64,000 bases of DNA from Mesorhizobium sp. (GTDB lineage Bacteria; Pseudomonadota; Alphaproteobacteria; Rhizobiales; Rhizobiaceae): positions 2,232,001-2,296,000 of the forward strand of contig NZ_JAMLIG010000001.1 in the NCBI RefSeq assembly GCF_023954305.1, in the 5' to 3' direction. How positions within the stretch are numbered: position 1 is the stretch's first letter; the number at the start of each line of letters is the position of its first letter. Of the stretch, positions 46,154 through 55,667 are shown piece after piece. The notes below the pieces were generated by a model, which did no database searches, had not been told where the DNA came from, and saw only the letters and a program-made list of their open reading frames with translations. The position numbers were made by a program, and so were the translations under genes.

Positions 46154-47095
46154 ATGCTCTTCTATATCGTGCGGCGACTTCTCACGACGATCCCGGTCAT
46201 GCTGATCGTGGCACAGGTCGTTTTCAGCCTGCTGTATTTCGCCCCGGGTGATCCGGTCGCGGCCATTGCCGGCGACCAGGCAACCGCCGAACAGATCGCC
46301 GCGATTCGAAACTCGCTCGGTCTCGACCGTCCGTACTGGGTCCGCTTCGGCGAATGGCTGTGGAACGTCGCTCGCGGCGATCTCGGGACGTCTCTGATCA
46401 GCAATGTCCCGGTGACCCGCCTCATCGCGCAACGCCTGGAGCCGACCCTCTCGCTGATGGTCGTCACCCTCGTCGGTGCCGTGCTGGTGGCCACGCCTCT
46501 CGCGGTCGTGGCGGCCTGGAAGCGGGGCTCGACGATCGACAGGCTTGTCATGGGTCTGGGCGTCTTGGGCTTTTCGATGCCCGTCTTCGTCGTCGGCTAC
46601 GTGCTCGCCTACATATTCGCGATCCAGCTCCGCTGGCTGCCGGTGCAGGGCTACACGCCCTTGTCAAGCGGTGTCCTACCCTGGTTGAGCAGCTTGCTGC
46701 TTCCGGCCATCGCGCTCGGTACCGGATACGTTGCCCTTATTGCGCGCATCGGCAGGGCGGCAATCGTCGAGGTGCTGCATCAGGACTACATACGCACGGC
46801 TCGGGCCAAGGGAGCGAGTTCGTTCGCGGTCCTTTACAAGCATGCGCTGAAGAATGCCGCGGTTCCCATGGTGACCGTCGTGGGCATCGGTGTCGGCCTC
46901 CTGATCGGCGGGGCGGTCGTCACCGAGAGCGTTTTTGCGATACCCGGAATAGGGCGTCTGACGGCCGACGCGATACTGCGGCGGGACTATCCCGTGATCC
47001 AGGCGGTCGTGCTCATGTTCTCCATGAGCTACGTGGTCATCAATCTGCTCGTCGATCTCATCTACCCGCTCTTTGATCCGAGGATCCGATATTGA
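46154..47095 (+). CDS. Opp/Dpp-type ABC transporter permease 1 (first importer)
   Basis: This 313-residue permease has six membrane helices and the DppB/OppB N-terminus MLFYIVRRLLTTIPVMLIVA. The EAA loop is in RTARAKGASSFAVLYKHALKN. Its ATG follows AGGAGA. The stop overlaps the TTG start of the second permease. Confidence 0.93.
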   Translation: MLFYIVRRLLTTIPVMLIVAQVVFSLLYFAPGDPVAAIAGDQATAEQIAAIRNSLGLDRPYWVRFGEWLWNVARGDLGTSLISNVPVTRLIAQRLEPTLSLMVVTLVGAVLVATPLAVVAAWKRGSTIDRLVMGLGVLGFSMPVFVVGYVLAYIFAIQLRWLPVQGYTPLSSGVLPWLSSLLLPAIALGTGYVALIARIGRAAIVEVLHQDYIRTARAKGASSFAVLYKHALKNAAVPMVTVVGIGVGLLIGGAVVTESVFAIPGIGRLTADAILRRDYPVIQAVVLMFSMSYVVINLLVDLIYPLFDPRIRY

Positions 47096-47991
47096 CCCCC
47101 GAATCGACAATCAAGGCAGCGCCGGATCTGCCCGATCTCTTTCCCGAGACTCGGCGAAGCCGAGGTTTGGCGACTTTTCTCAGGCGGCATACGTCCGCCT
47201 GTATCGGCGGCGTCATTCTCCTGGCCATGATCTTCGCCTCATTGCTGGCGCCGTTCCTCGGAACCCAGGACCCTATGGCGATCGCTCCGACAATGCGGAT
47301 CCGGGCACCGTCCCCGGAATTCTGGTTCGGGACCGACATGCTCGGACGGGATGTCTATTCGCGCGTGATCTATGGGGCGCGCAGCTCGCTGTTCGTCGGA
47401 TTCGCCGTCGCTGTCGCCGCGACGATCGTGGGCGGAGCTTTCGGATTGATCGCCGGGTACATCCGCTGGACAGACGGCCCGATCATGCGCTTCATGGATT
47501 CGCTTATGTCGATCCCCTCGATACTCCTGGCAATCGCCCTGGTCGCCCTGACCAAGGCGTCCGTCGGCAACGTCATCATGGCAATCACGATCGCCGAAGT
47601 GCCGCGGGTCGCGCGACTGGTCAGGGGCGTCGTGCTTTCCCTGCGCGAACAGCCCTACGTAGAGGCCGCCATCGCGTCCGGCACCACGCCGGTCCAGGTG
47701 ATGTGGCGGCACATCCTGCCCAATTCGCTTTCGCCGGTCGTCGTTCAGGCGACCTACATCTGCGCGTCGGCAATGATTGTGGAGGCCACCCTGTCGTTCA
47801 TCGGCGCGGGCACTCCGCCGACCGTGCCTTCCTGGGGCAACGTCATGGCCGAGGGACGCGCGATCTGGCAGCTCAAGCCCTACATCGTGTTCATTCCCGC
47901 TGCGTTTCTCTCGCTGACGGTGCTCTCGGTCAACATGATCGGTGACGGCTTGCGCGACGCCATGGATCCTCGGCTTGCGAAGGGGCTGTAG
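47092..47991 (+). CDS. Opp/Dpp-type ABC transporter permease 2 (first importer)
   Basis: This 299-residue permease has the DppC pattern: an N-terminal soluble stretch, LAPFLGTQDPM, the FGTDMLGRDVYSRVIYGAR motif near residues 83-101, and the EAA loop VEAAIASGTTPVQVMWRHILPN. The start is TTG at 47092 (TTGA overlap with the first permease stop). The ATPase genes follow after three bases. Confidence 0.92.
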   Translation: MTPESTIKAAPDLPDLFPETRRSRGLATFLRRHTSACIGGVILLAMIFASLLAPFLGTQDPMAIAPTMRIRAPSPEFWFGTDMLGRDVYSRVIYGARSSLFVGFAVAVAATIVGGAFGLIAGYIRWTDGPIMRFMDSLMSIPSILLAIALVALTKASVGNVIMAITIAEVPRVARLVRGVVLSLREQPYVEAAIASGTTPVQVMWRHILPNSLSPVVVQATYICASAMIVEATLSFIGAGTPPTVPSWGNVMAEGRAIWQLKPYIVFIPAAFLSLTVLSVNMIGDGLRDAMDPRLAKGL

Positions 47992-47994
47992 CGG

Positions 47995-48987
47995 ATGAAC
48001 GTTCTCGAGATCGAAAACCTGCAAACGCATTTCCGATCGGACGACGGCGTCAACCGCGCGGTCGACGGGCTTTCACTGACGGTCGCCGCGGGCGAGACGG
48101 TGGCGGTGGTCGGGGAGTCGGGCTGCGGGAAGTCCGTGACGTCCATGTCAATCCTGCGTCTGCTGCCGGAGGAGTCTTCGAGGTCGGCGGGTTCGGTGAA
48201 GTTCATGGGCGAAGATCTTCTTGCCCTCTCGGAGCGCGACATGCGCTCGATACGCGGCAACAAGATCAGCATGATCTTTCAGGAGCCGATGAGCAGCCTG
48301 AACCCGGTGCTGACCGTCGGCGCGCAGATCCGTGAATCGCTTCGCCTGCACGGCAAGGACGCCGAAGCCGATCCATCCGACAGGGCGCGCAATCTGCTCG
48401 TCCAGGTCGGGATACCCGATCCCGAGCGACGTCTCGACGAGTATCCGCATCAACTGTCCGGCGGAATGCGCCAGAGGGTGATGATCGCGATGGCTCTCGC
48501 TTGCGATCCCCGACTGCTGATCGCGGACGAGCCGACCACCGCGCTGGACGTCACCATCCAGGCCCAGATCCTGGAGTTGATAAAGGAGATCAAGGTCCGC
48601 ACCGGAATGGCGATCCTCCTGATTACCCATGATCTCGGCGTGGTGGCCGAAGTGGCCGACCGCGTGGTCGTCATGTATGCCGGACGCAAGGTGGAGGAGG
48701 CGAGTGTAGCCAAATTGCTCGGATCGCCCCGGCATCCCTACACGATCGGCCTTTTGGGCGCGGTGCCGAGGCTCGGATCGTCGGTCACCGACGGTTCCTC
48801 CCGGCGACTGAACGAAATCAAGGGCTCCGTGCCGAGCCTGAGAAGCCGTAGCCGCGGCTGCCTGTTTGTCAGCCGCTGCGAACGGGCGACGGAAATATGC
48901 CGCGATATCCAGCCCGCGCTCGACGAGAAAGCGCCGGGTCACATCGTGGCATGCCATCACGCGCCAGGAGACATCGGCGATGACTGA
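47995..48987 (+). CDS. Opp/Dpp-type ABC transporter ATPase D (first importer)
   Basis: This 330-residue ATPase has Walker A GESGCGKSVTSMSIL, the signature LSGGMRQRVMIAMAL and Walker B LLIADEPTTALDVT. The C-terminal oligopeptide/dipeptide extension with conserved cysteines is visible in SRGCLFVSRCERATEIC. It overlaps the next ATPase by eight bases. Confidence 0.95.
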   Translation: MNVLEIENLQTHFRSDDGVNRAVDGLSLTVAAGETVAVVGESGCGKSVTSMSILRLLPEESSRSAGSVKFMGEDLLALSERDMRSIRGNKISMIFQEPMSSLNPVLTVGAQIRESLRLHGKDAEADPSDRARNLLVQVGIPDPERRLDEYPHQLSGGMRQRVMIAMALACDPRLLIADEPTTALDVTIQAQILELIKEIKVRTGMAILLITHDLGVVAEVADRVVVMYAGRKVEEASVAKLLGSPRHPYTIGLLGAVPRLGSSVTDGSSRRLNEIKGSVPSLRSRSRGCLFVSRCERATEICRDIQPALDEKAPGHIVACHHAPGDIGDD

Positions 48988-49969
48988 CACCGCGGGAACA
49001 CCGCTGCTGAGGGTCCGAGACCTCAAGAAGCACTTCGTGACGAGCAGGACGCTCTTTGGAAGACCGACGCGAACGATCTACGCCGTCGACGGCGTTTCCT
49101 TCGATGTCCACGCCGGTCGCACACTCTCGATAGTCGGGGAGTCCGGATGCGGCAAGTCGACCGTCGGGCGAACCATCCTGCGACTGCTCGAGCCGACCGG
49201 CGGCGAGGTGACGCTCGATGGCGAGCGGATCGATACGGCACGGCCGAGGCGCATGAGGCAGCTTCGACGTCAGCTGCAGGTCGTCTTCCAGGACCCCTTC
49301 TCCAGTCTCAATCCGAGAATGCGTGTGGGAGACATCATTGCCGAGCCGATCCGGAATTTCGGCCTTGCCGCGAGCGAGAGGGAGATCGGCGATCGCATTG
49401 CCCGGCTGCTCGATCTTGTCGGATTGCCCAAGGACTCGGCTGAGCGCTGGCCTCATCAGTTCTCGGGCGGGCAGCGGCAGCGCATCGGCATCGGGCGAGC
49501 GCTGGCGACAGAGCCAAGGCTGATCATCTGCGACGAAGCGGTTTCTGCGCTCGACGTGTCCGTCCGCGCGCAGGTCATCAACCTGCTGCAGGACCTTCAG
49601 CGGGAACTGTCCCTGGCCCTGCTCTTCATCAGTCACGATCTGGCCGTCGTCGAACACATGTCCGACGAAGTTGCGGTCATGTACTTGGGAAAGATCGTCG
49701 AGATCGGCGATCGGGCTTCCATCTTCGGCCGGCCGACCCATCCCTATACGAGGGCTCTGATGTCGGCGGTTCCAAATCCCGTTCCGGGAGCGTCGCGATC
49801 GCGCACTGTCCTCGCCGGGGATGTTCCAAGCCCGGCCAACCCGCCGAGCGGGTGCCGCTTCCGCACCCGCTGTCCCGTGGCGATCGAGCGATGCGCCATC
49901 GAAGACCCCGCGCTCCTCCCCCGCCCCGGTGGACTGCACCACGTTGCGTGTCATGTCGCGAAAGACTGA
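48980..49969 (+). CDS. Opp/Dpp-type ABC transporter ATPase F (first importer)
   Basis: This 329-residue ATPase has Walker A GESGCGKSTVGRTIL, signature FSGGQRQRIGIGRAL, and Walker B IICDEAVSALDVS. The C-terminal extension includes PPSGCRFRTRCPVAIERC. The ATG at 48980 was chosen because it fits the family N-terminus; the frame extends further upstream inside the previous gene. It pairs with the D ATPase. Confidence 0.95.
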   Translation: MTDTAGTPLLRVRDLKKHFVTSRTLFGRPTRTIYAVDGVSFDVHAGRTLSIVGESGCGKSTVGRTILRLLEPTGGEVTLDGERIDTARPRRMRQLRRQLQVVFQDPFSSLNPRMRVGDIIAEPIRNFGLAASEREIGDRIARLLDLVGLPKDSAERWPHQFSGGQRQRIGIGRALATEPRLIICDEAVSALDVSVRAQVINLLQDLQRELSLALLFISHDLAVVEHMSDEVAVMYLGKIVEIGDRASIFGRPTHPYTRALMSAVPNPVPGASRSRTVLAGDVPSPANPPSGCRFRTRCPVAIERCAIEDPALLPRPGGLHHVACHVAKD

Positions 49970-49978
49970 TCTGGACTC

Positions 49979-50000
49979 TTTTTTGATATATGATATTCAA
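49979..50000. promoter_or_regulatory. Candidate regulon operator, first binding protein
   Basis: TTTTTGATATATGATA at 49980-49995 is identical, over all 16 bases, to the reverse complement of 55668-55683, which precedes the second binding-protein gene. It lies about 40 bp before the binding-protein start, between it and the ATPase gene, so this gene probably has its own promoter. Confidence 0.65.
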
Positions 50001-50036
50001 TATACGATTATGCAATCCAACAAGGGGACCAAAGAT

Positions 50037-51629
50037 ATGAAGCGTCGTGATTTCCTTCGTGCCACGAGCGCGGCAGCGGCAATCGGCCTGATGCCGAAGC
50101 TCGCGATGCCCGCACGCGCCCAGACTTTCAACACACTTAAGTTCATCCCCCAGGCCGATCTCGCCGTGATCGACCCGATCGGAACGACCGCCTATGTCAC
50201 GCGCAACCACGCGATGATGATCTTCGATACGCTCTACGGCGTCGACAACTCGTTCACCGCCAAGCCCCAGATGGTGGAGGGGCACACGATCGAGAACGAC
50301 GGCAAGCTGTGGAAGATGGTCCTGCGGCCGGGCCTGAAGTTCCACGACGGCGAGCCGGTACTGGCGAGGGACGTCGTCGCCAGCCTCAAGCGCTGGATGA
50401 GCAAGGACGTGTTCAGTCAGGCGCTGGTTGCCGTTCTCGAAGAGATATCGGCACCGGACGACCGCACGGTCCAGCTGCGTCTCAGCAAGCCATTCCCGCT
50501 GTTGCCCGATCTGCTCGGCAAGATCGGTTCCTACAGCACGGCGATCATGCCGGAACGCCTGGCCAGCACCGATGCGAAAACTGCGTTGACCGAACTGGTC
50601 GGCAGCGGTCCCTATCGCTATGTGGCGAGTGAACGCGTGCCCGGCTCGCTCAACGTCTACGAGAAGTTCGCAGACTACATTCCGCGCCAGGAACTGGCCG
50701 AGTACCTCTCCGGCGGCAAGGTCGCCCATTTCGATCGCGTCGAGTGGCACACCATTCCCGATGCGGCGACGGCGGCCGCGGCACTTCAGGCCGGAGAAAT
50801 GGACTGGTGGGAGCAGCCGACTGCGGATCTTCTTCCGCTGTTTGCCGCCGGGAACGATGTCAAAACCGAAATCAAGGACAAGTCCGGAAACACCGGACTT
50901 CTGCGAATGAACTGTCTTCAGCCGCCGTTCGACAATCCGGCGATACGCCGCATCGTGCTTCAGTCGATCCGGCAGGCCGACTTCATGCTCGCCGTGGTGG
51001 GCGAGGACCAATCGATGTGGCACACGCCCGTCGGCTTCTTCCATCCAGATTCGGTGATGGCGAGCACGGAAGGGCTCGACACGTTCACGAAGGAAATCGA
51101 CTACGAGAAGGTCAAGGGCGAGCTCAAGGCCGCAGGCTACAATGGCGAGCGCGTCGTGATCATGTCGACGGCGGACTATCCTTCGATCAAGGCCATGTGC
51201 GAGGTCACCGCCGACCTCTTCCGAAAGATCGGTTTCAACGTCGACTACCAGGTCCTCGACTGGGCGACCGTCGCTTCACGCATGAAGAACCAGGAGGGTC
51301 TCGACAAAGGCGGCTGGAGCGTGGTCTGCAATTTCACCGCCGCACTGTCGACCTATAACCCCTCGGCGCACACCTGGCTTCGCAGCGCCGGCGTGAAATC
51401 CTTCGACGGCTGGCCGAGCATTCCGAGGATCGAGGAACTCCGCGACGAGTGGTTCGAGGCGTCCGAAACCGCGGCCCAGGCGTCGATCGGAGCTGAGATT
51501 CAGAAGGTGGCGCTGGATCAGGTGCCCTATGTCCCACTCGGCCTCTTCTACGTGCCGACTGCCTATCGTTCCAACATCACCGACATCCTCAACGGTATTC
51601 CGTTGTTCTGGAATGTTCGCCGCGTTTGA
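50037..51629 (+). CDS. Peptide/nickel-type ABC substrate-binding protein (first importer)
   Basis: This 530-residue family 5 solute-binding protein has a Tat signal at the N-terminus (MKRRDFLRATSAAAAIGLM), with cleavage likely after ARAQ. Family features include GHTIENDGKLWKMVLRPGLKF and the later DGEPVLARDVVASLKRW. Tat export suggests the protein folds before export. The ATG has AAGGGGACC upstream. It is the receptor for the first importer, whose other genes end 67 bp before. Confidence 0.93.
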   Translation: MKRRDFLRATSAAAAIGLMPKLAMPARAQTFNTLKFIPQADLAVIDPIGTTAYVTRNHAMMIFDTLYGVDNSFTAKPQMVEGHTIENDGKLWKMVLRPGLKFHDGEPVLARDVVASLKRWMSKDVFSQALVAVLEEISAPDDRTVQLRLSKPFPLLPDLLGKIGSYSTAIMPERLASTDAKTALTELVGSGPYRYVASERVPGSLNVYEKFADYIPRQELAEYLSGGKVAHFDRVEWHTIPDAATAAAALQAGEMDWWEQPTADLLPLFAAGNDVKTEIKDKSGNTGLLRMNCLQPPFDNPAIRRIVLQSIRQADFMLAVVGEDQSMWHTPVGFFHPDSVMASTEGLDTFTKEIDYEKVKGELKAAGYNGERVVIMSTADYPSIKAMCEVTADLFRKIGFNVDYQVLDWATVASRMKNQEGLDKGGWSVVCNFTAALSTYNPSAHTWLRSAGVKSFDGWPSIPRIEELRDEWFEASETAAQASIGAEIQKVALDQVPYVPLGLFYVPTAYRSNITDILNGIPLFWNVRRV

Positions 51630-51641
51630 CGGCATGACGAG

Positions 51642-51667
51642 CGGCGGCCGCTTCCAAGCGGCCGCCG
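51642..51667 (+). other. Intercistronic hairpin after the first binding protein
   Basis: A perfect 12-bp inverted repeat (CGGCGGCCGCTT and AAGCGGCCGCCG) with only two bases between the arms forms a very stable stem-loop just after the receptor stop. No T tract follows. As after dctP, it may protect the receptor mRNA or reduce read-through into the amidohydrolase genes. Confidence 0.6.
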
Positions 51668-51692
51668 AAGGCCCGGATCCCTGGATCATGAC

Positions 51693-52040
51693 ATGAATAG
51701 AACCGATCCCAAGTCCGCACATTATCCAATAGATCCCGCCAGGCTCGATCTCATTGAAGAATTCCGGCGCAAGCCGAAAGGTCCGCACAGCGCGGAACTG
51801 CTGAAAGTCGTGCATCGCATGCGCTGGTCCGGCGAAGGCGGCAGGCTCGGCGTGACCCCGGTCGATCCGGGCAGGGTGTGGATGCTCGTCGAGTTGCCGG
51901 CGGTGCGCGGCGGACCCATCCGGCGACTTCCCGACTATACCTTCACCAGCCTCGAAGATGCGGAATGGGCTGTCTTCAAGATCCGGTGGGAGGCAATCAC
52001 CGGCTGCAAGATTCCGTCCAATCTGGAAGACCGTCCATGA
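51693..52040 (+). CDS. N,N-dimethylformamidase-like small subunit
   Basis: This 115-residue basic protein has no signal peptide. Visible features are DLIEEFRRKPKGPHSAELLK at residues 19-38, RMRWSGEGGRLG and a C-terminal TSLEDAEWAVFKIRWEAITG. I do not recognise a motif by itself; the assignment rests on size and position. Dimethylformamidases have a small subunit of this size encoded just before the large one, and here the two genes overlap by four bases (ATGA). The large subunit is clearly of this family. Confidence 0.65.
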   Translation: MNRTDPKSAHYPIDPARLDLIEEFRRKPKGPHSAELLKVVHRMRWSGEGGRLGVTPVDPGRVWMLVELPAVRGGPIRRLPDYTFTSLEDAEWAVFKIRWEAITGCKIPSNLEDRP

Positions 52041-54280
52041 TCGATACCGTCAGCGTCCTTGGCTATGCCCAACCCACCTGCGTCGCACCCGGGGAGCGCG
52101 TTCGGTTCTACCTGAGCAGCGAACACTTGAACTCCGTCGATCTCGACATCGTTCGCGTCCGTAGCGCGGATCCGGATGCGAATGGGCCGGGCTACAAGGT
52201 GACCCCGATGCCTTCGCGCCTGGACGGACCGGTCCGCGTAGCCTGGCAGCCGGTGTACAATGGGTCCTGTGGCATCGTCGATGACACGCCTGTGCTGGCG
52301 CAATTGCAAGATTTCTCGTTCGGCTGCTACCTCTTTCCCACGCTCCCGGGCGGCGCGTGCCAGACCATTTTGGGGAGATGGACGAACGCGACCCGAACGG
52401 GGTGGCGGCTCTACCTCGACGAAGACGGCCATCTCTGCACCGCCGCCGCCTTGGGCGCGGGACCCGTCGTGGCTCGATCGCCACAACCCCTGGTGACCCG
52501 GGAGTGGATCTTCGTCGGCGGCTCCGTTTCGCTCAGCACCGGAACGGTTTCGGTCTTCGGATTGAGCCTCGAGCACGACGGCGGCCGTTCGCGCGATTTC
52601 TCAGAGACGGTTTCGGGACTGTCGGGGATAGATTGGCCAGCAAACGTGCCGTTCATCTTCGCGGCACACTCCAGCGGCGTCGTCCGTCCCGCCAAGCCGA
52701 CCGATGATCACTACAACGGCAAGATCGATCGTCCGAGACTGGTGTCAGGCGTTCGATCGAGGGCGGATATGCAGCGCCTGTCGGAAGCCATTTCTCCGGT
52801 GCAGGCTCCCGAAATCGTTGGAGCCTGGGATTTCAGCCAGAAGATTCCCACGGATGACTTCGTCGATCTGTCTGCCAGCAGGCTGGACGGGCGGCTGGTC
52901 CAGTTGCCGACGCGCGGTGTGACCGGCGCAAACTGGACGGGGTGCTGCCATGGCTGGCCGCAGGCCGCTTCCGAATATGGAGCGATACATTTCCACGCGG
53001 ACGATCTCGAGAACGCAGAGTGGAATGTCTCGCAAGAACTCGAAATCCCCGCGGATTGGCCGTCCGGCTTCTATGCGTTGAGAGCGACCGGCGAACGGGA
53101 CGGGCGGCCGGTCGAGAGCAACATCCCCTTCTTCGTCAGGCCGCATCAATCGAGGACGGATCTCGCTCCGGTGGTCGTCATAGCCCCGACGGCAACCTAT
53201 CTCGCCTACGCAAACAACCGGGCCAAGGTCGATCAGAGCCATTTCGAGGTCATGGCCGATAGCCTGCTGGTGCTGACGCAGGACGAGATCTGTCTCAGCG
53301 AGCATCGCGAGTTCGGACATTCGACGTACGACACCCACGCCGATGGCAGTGGCGTGTGCTATTCGTCCGCCGCCCGGCCTATCCTGAATGGCCGTCCCCG
53401 CAGCAATTCCTTCAATTATGTCAACGATACGCATCTTCTCGACTGGCTCGAGGAGGTGGGCATCGTCTACGAAGTCATCACCGACGAGGTGTTGCACCGG
53501 GAAGGCGCCCGCGCGTTGCGGCCGTATCGGGTCGCCATCACGATGACTCATCCCGAATACACGTCGCGCGAAATGAACGATGCGCTGGCGAGTTTCCAGA
53601 ACGGCGGCGGCCGACACATGTATCTCGGCGGGAACGGATTCTACTGGACCACCACCTTTCACCCGACCAAGCCGGGGCTGATCGAGATTCGCCGGGGAAT
53701 TGCCGGCACCCGCAGCTGGGAGGCCGAAGCGGGCGAAATCAACCTGTCGTTCACGGGTGAACCGAGCGGTCTCTGGCGGAGCAACGGTCGTGCCCCACAG
53801 CGACTGGTGGGAGTTGGCTTCAGCGCCCAGGTCTTCGATGTCTCGACGTTCTATCGGCGGCTTCCGGCCAGCTACGGGTCGAACGTATCCTTTGCCTTCG
53901 AGGGAATCGGAGACGACGAACTCATCGGCAATTTCGGATGGCGCCTCGGTGGTGCGGCTGGACTGGAGATCGATCGCGCCGATCCCATGCTGGGGACTTC
54001 GCCGGACGCGATCGTTCTGGCGACTGCGGATAGGACCGGCCCGGGCGGCGTTCCGACGCCGGAAGAACTGCCTGCCATGCATCGGGGCATTACCGGCGAG
54101 GAAAGCTCTCTTTGCCGTGCGGATCTCGTCTTCACGCCGACTTCGGCCGGCGGCGCAGTCTTCTCGACGGGCTCGATCGCGTGGTGCTGCGCGCTCTCGG
54201 TCAATAACTACGACAACAACGTCAGCCGGATGACGCTGAACGTGCTGAAGCGGTTCCTCGATCCTCGGCCGTTCTCATAG
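52037..54280 (+). CDS. N,N-dimethylformamidase-like large subunit (iron amidohydrolase)
   Basis: This 747-residue protein matches the N,N-dimethylformamidase large-subunit family: an N-terminal beta domain, a lectin-like domain (about 80-290), and a C-terminal alpha/beta domain. As I recall the solved family member, a mononuclear iron is held by two Tyr and one Glu; candidate ligands here are Y388 or Y391 (TATYLAYANN), Y431 (STYDTHADGSG) and E507 (THPEYTS), with H505 beside it. The family hydrolyses formamides and related amides. Here the natural substrate may be a larger imported amide. ATG at 52037 overlaps the small-subunit stop. Confidence 0.8.
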   Translation: MIDTVSVLGYAQPTCVAPGERVRFYLSSEHLNSVDLDIVRVRSADPDANGPGYKVTPMPSRLDGPVRVAWQPVYNGSCGIVDDTPVLAQLQDFSFGCYLFPTLPGGACQTILGRWTNATRTGWRLYLDEDGHLCTAAALGAGPVVARSPQPLVTREWIFVGGSVSLSTGTVSVFGLSLEHDGGRSRDFSETVSGLSGIDWPANVPFIFAAHSSGVVRPAKPTDDHYNGKIDRPRLVSGVRSRADMQRLSEAISPVQAPEIVGAWDFSQKIPTDDFVDLSASRLDGRLVQLPTRGVTGANWTGCCHGWPQAASEYGAIHFHADDLENAEWNVSQELEIPADWPSGFYALRATGERDGRPVESNIPFFVRPHQSRTDLAPVVVIAPTATYLAYANNRAKVDQSHFEVMADSLLVLTQDEICLSEHREFGHSTYDTHADGSGVCYSSAARPILNGRPRSNSFNYVNDTHLLDWLEEVGIVYEVITDEVLHREGARALRPYRVAITMTHPEYTSREMNDALASFQNGGGRHMYLGGNGFYWTTTFHPTKPGLIEIRRGIAGTRSWEAEAGEINLSFTGEPSGLWRSNGRAPQRLVGVGFSAQVFDVSTFYRRLPASYGSNVSFAFEGIGDDELIGNFGWRLGGAAGLEIDRADPMLGTSPDAIVLATADRTGPGGVPTPEELPAMHRGITGEESSLCRADLVFTPTSAGGAVFSTGSIAWCCALSVNNYDNNVSRMTLNVLKRFLDPRPFS

Positions 54281-54494
54281 GGCGGCACGCCGGCACGCCT
54301 AAATATCCAACCGGCCCGGGCGGGCCGAGCGGTCAAAGCCCAGGACACCGTCAGGAGTTCGACACCCCGGATCGCCGGGGCATGAGGGGGAGTCCGTGCC
54401 TCACGCAATAGGCCGACGACTAAAACACGTTCGCGGTCGCTTCCCTAACGCCGCACGGGCGAGTAACGCCGCGACGTGATGTCCGTCCGTTGAG
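54281..54494. other. Spacer between convergent genes with two GC hairpins
   Basis: No gene is seen in these 214 bases. Two short perfect stems are visible (CGGCCC/GGGCCG at 54312-54327 and CCCCGG/CCGGGG at 54365-54380) without T tracts. They may act as weak bidirectional termination sites for the amidohydrolase and SMP-30 genes. Confidence 0.4.
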
Positions 54495-55409
54495 CTATGA
54501 CCCGACGGCTTGCTGCAGGTCTGGATTGCGCTCGCGAACCGAACGCGGCCGGCCGAAGATATCCACGGGAGTGCCCGGTACCTCCACGCGCATGCTCGAG
54601 AGCGTGCCCTCATAGCGGGATCCCGTACCTTGGCCGGTGAGCGACGTGATGAACATGGTGCGCATATCCGTACCGCCGAAGCAGGGCATGGTCGGCGCGG
54701 CAACGGGAAGCTGGATCACTTCCAGCAGTTCGCCGTCGGGCGCAAAACGATTGAGCACCCCGGCCGTTATTCCGGCGCTCCAGTAGATGCCGTCCTGATC
54801 CATCGCGCCGCCATCGGGAAGACCGGCCGAAATGTCGGGTTCCGCCAGTTTTCGGCCATTCGAGATCGCCCCGGTGGCCGGATCGAAATCGAAGAGTTGA
54901 ATGTAGGGTCCCCGCGAGTCGGAGTGATACATGGTCCTTCCATCGGGGCTCCAGGCGAGTCCGTTGGAAACGCGCAGTCCGCTGAGGACCCTGGTGCAGG
55001 AGCCTTCCGGCGTGATCCGGTAGAGGCTGCCGGTCGGTTCACGGGGCATGGCATCGTGCATGCTGCCGACCCAGAAACACCCGTCCGGACCGACTTTGCC
55101 ATCGTTCAGGCGGTTTACCTCAAGCTCGGGCTCCGGATGAACCATATATTCGAAACGTCCCGTGGAGGGATCCCACAAGTGGATGCCGTTGCGCATCGCG
55201 ATGATCAACCTGCCATGGGCCGCAATCCCCAGGCTCGCGATCAAGGACGGCATAATGTGGGTCGATACGCGTCTGCTCCGCGGATCGAGGCAGTAGATTG
55301 CCGGCTTCGGAATATCGACAAACCAAAGAACACCGCGCTCTTCATCCCAGAGCGGGCTCTCGCCGATCTGAAGGGTGAAATCGATCCATGTCTCGAATTT
55401 ATAAGTCAT
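54495..55409 (-). CDS. SMP-30/gluconolactonase-family protein
   Basis: This 304-residue six-bladed beta-propeller is probably a lactonase. The metal ligands can be placed at E17 (GESPLW), N149 (SNGLAWSPDG) and D199 (LPDGGAMD), with N99/N102 in NRLNDGKVGPDG. It hydrolyses sugar or organic-acid lactones. It is divergent from the second importer and convergent with the amidohydrolase. A site similar to the regulon motif lies upstream. Confidence 0.9.
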   Translation of the reverse strand: MTYKFETWIDFTLQIGESPLWDEERGVLWFVDIPKPAIYCLDPRSRRVSTHIMPSLIASLGIAAHGRLIIAMRNGIHLWDPSTGRFEYMVHPEPELEVNRLNDGKVGPDGCFWVGSMHDAMPREPTGSLYRITPEGSCTRVLSGLRVSNGLAWSPDGRTMYHSDSRGPYIQLFDFDPATGAISNGRKLAEPDISAGLPDGGAMDQDGIYWSAGITAGVLNRFAPDGELLEVIQLPVAAPTMPCFGGTDMRTMFITSLTGQGTGSRYEGTLSSMRVEVPGTPVDIFGRPRSVRERNPDLQQAVGS

Positions 55410-55445
55410 TCCCGAGAATTCTCATCTGCTCGCGCGAAAGGTGCA

Positions 55446-55456
55446 TTTTTGATATA
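55446..55456. promoter_or_regulatory. Candidate regulon operator, SMP-30 gene
   Basis: TTTTTGATATA shares eleven contiguous bases with the site at 49980. It lies about 37 bp upstream of the SMP-30 start on the opposite strand. Confidence 0.5.
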
Positions 55457-55667
55457 CCAAAACTCCCTACCTTGTCGATTGGGGATTTTGATGTTTATCA
55501 CTTTCTCCCGAAATCACCCTCTGGTGTTGCGGTTCTTGGGCGGAAGAGTGCGTCGCGAAAAGGTCAAGTTGGCCCGTCGTCGCTGACCATGATCAAATTA
55601 ATGCAGAAAAATCATACATTTATGAATTGAGAGAAAATCAGATTGACAATTCCGGAAATGACAGGCG

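Noticed and set aside
54480..54515. A tRNA-like D-arm on the minus strand
   Set aside because: GTCATAGCTCAACGG looks like part of a tRNA, but no matching acceptor, anticodon or T arm follows, and it covers the SMP-30 stop codon.
55388..55630. A possible 80-residue gene between the SMP-30 and second receptor genes
   Set aside because: It lacks a ribosome-binding site, overlaps the SMP-30 start on the other strand and runs through the AT-rich promoter region.
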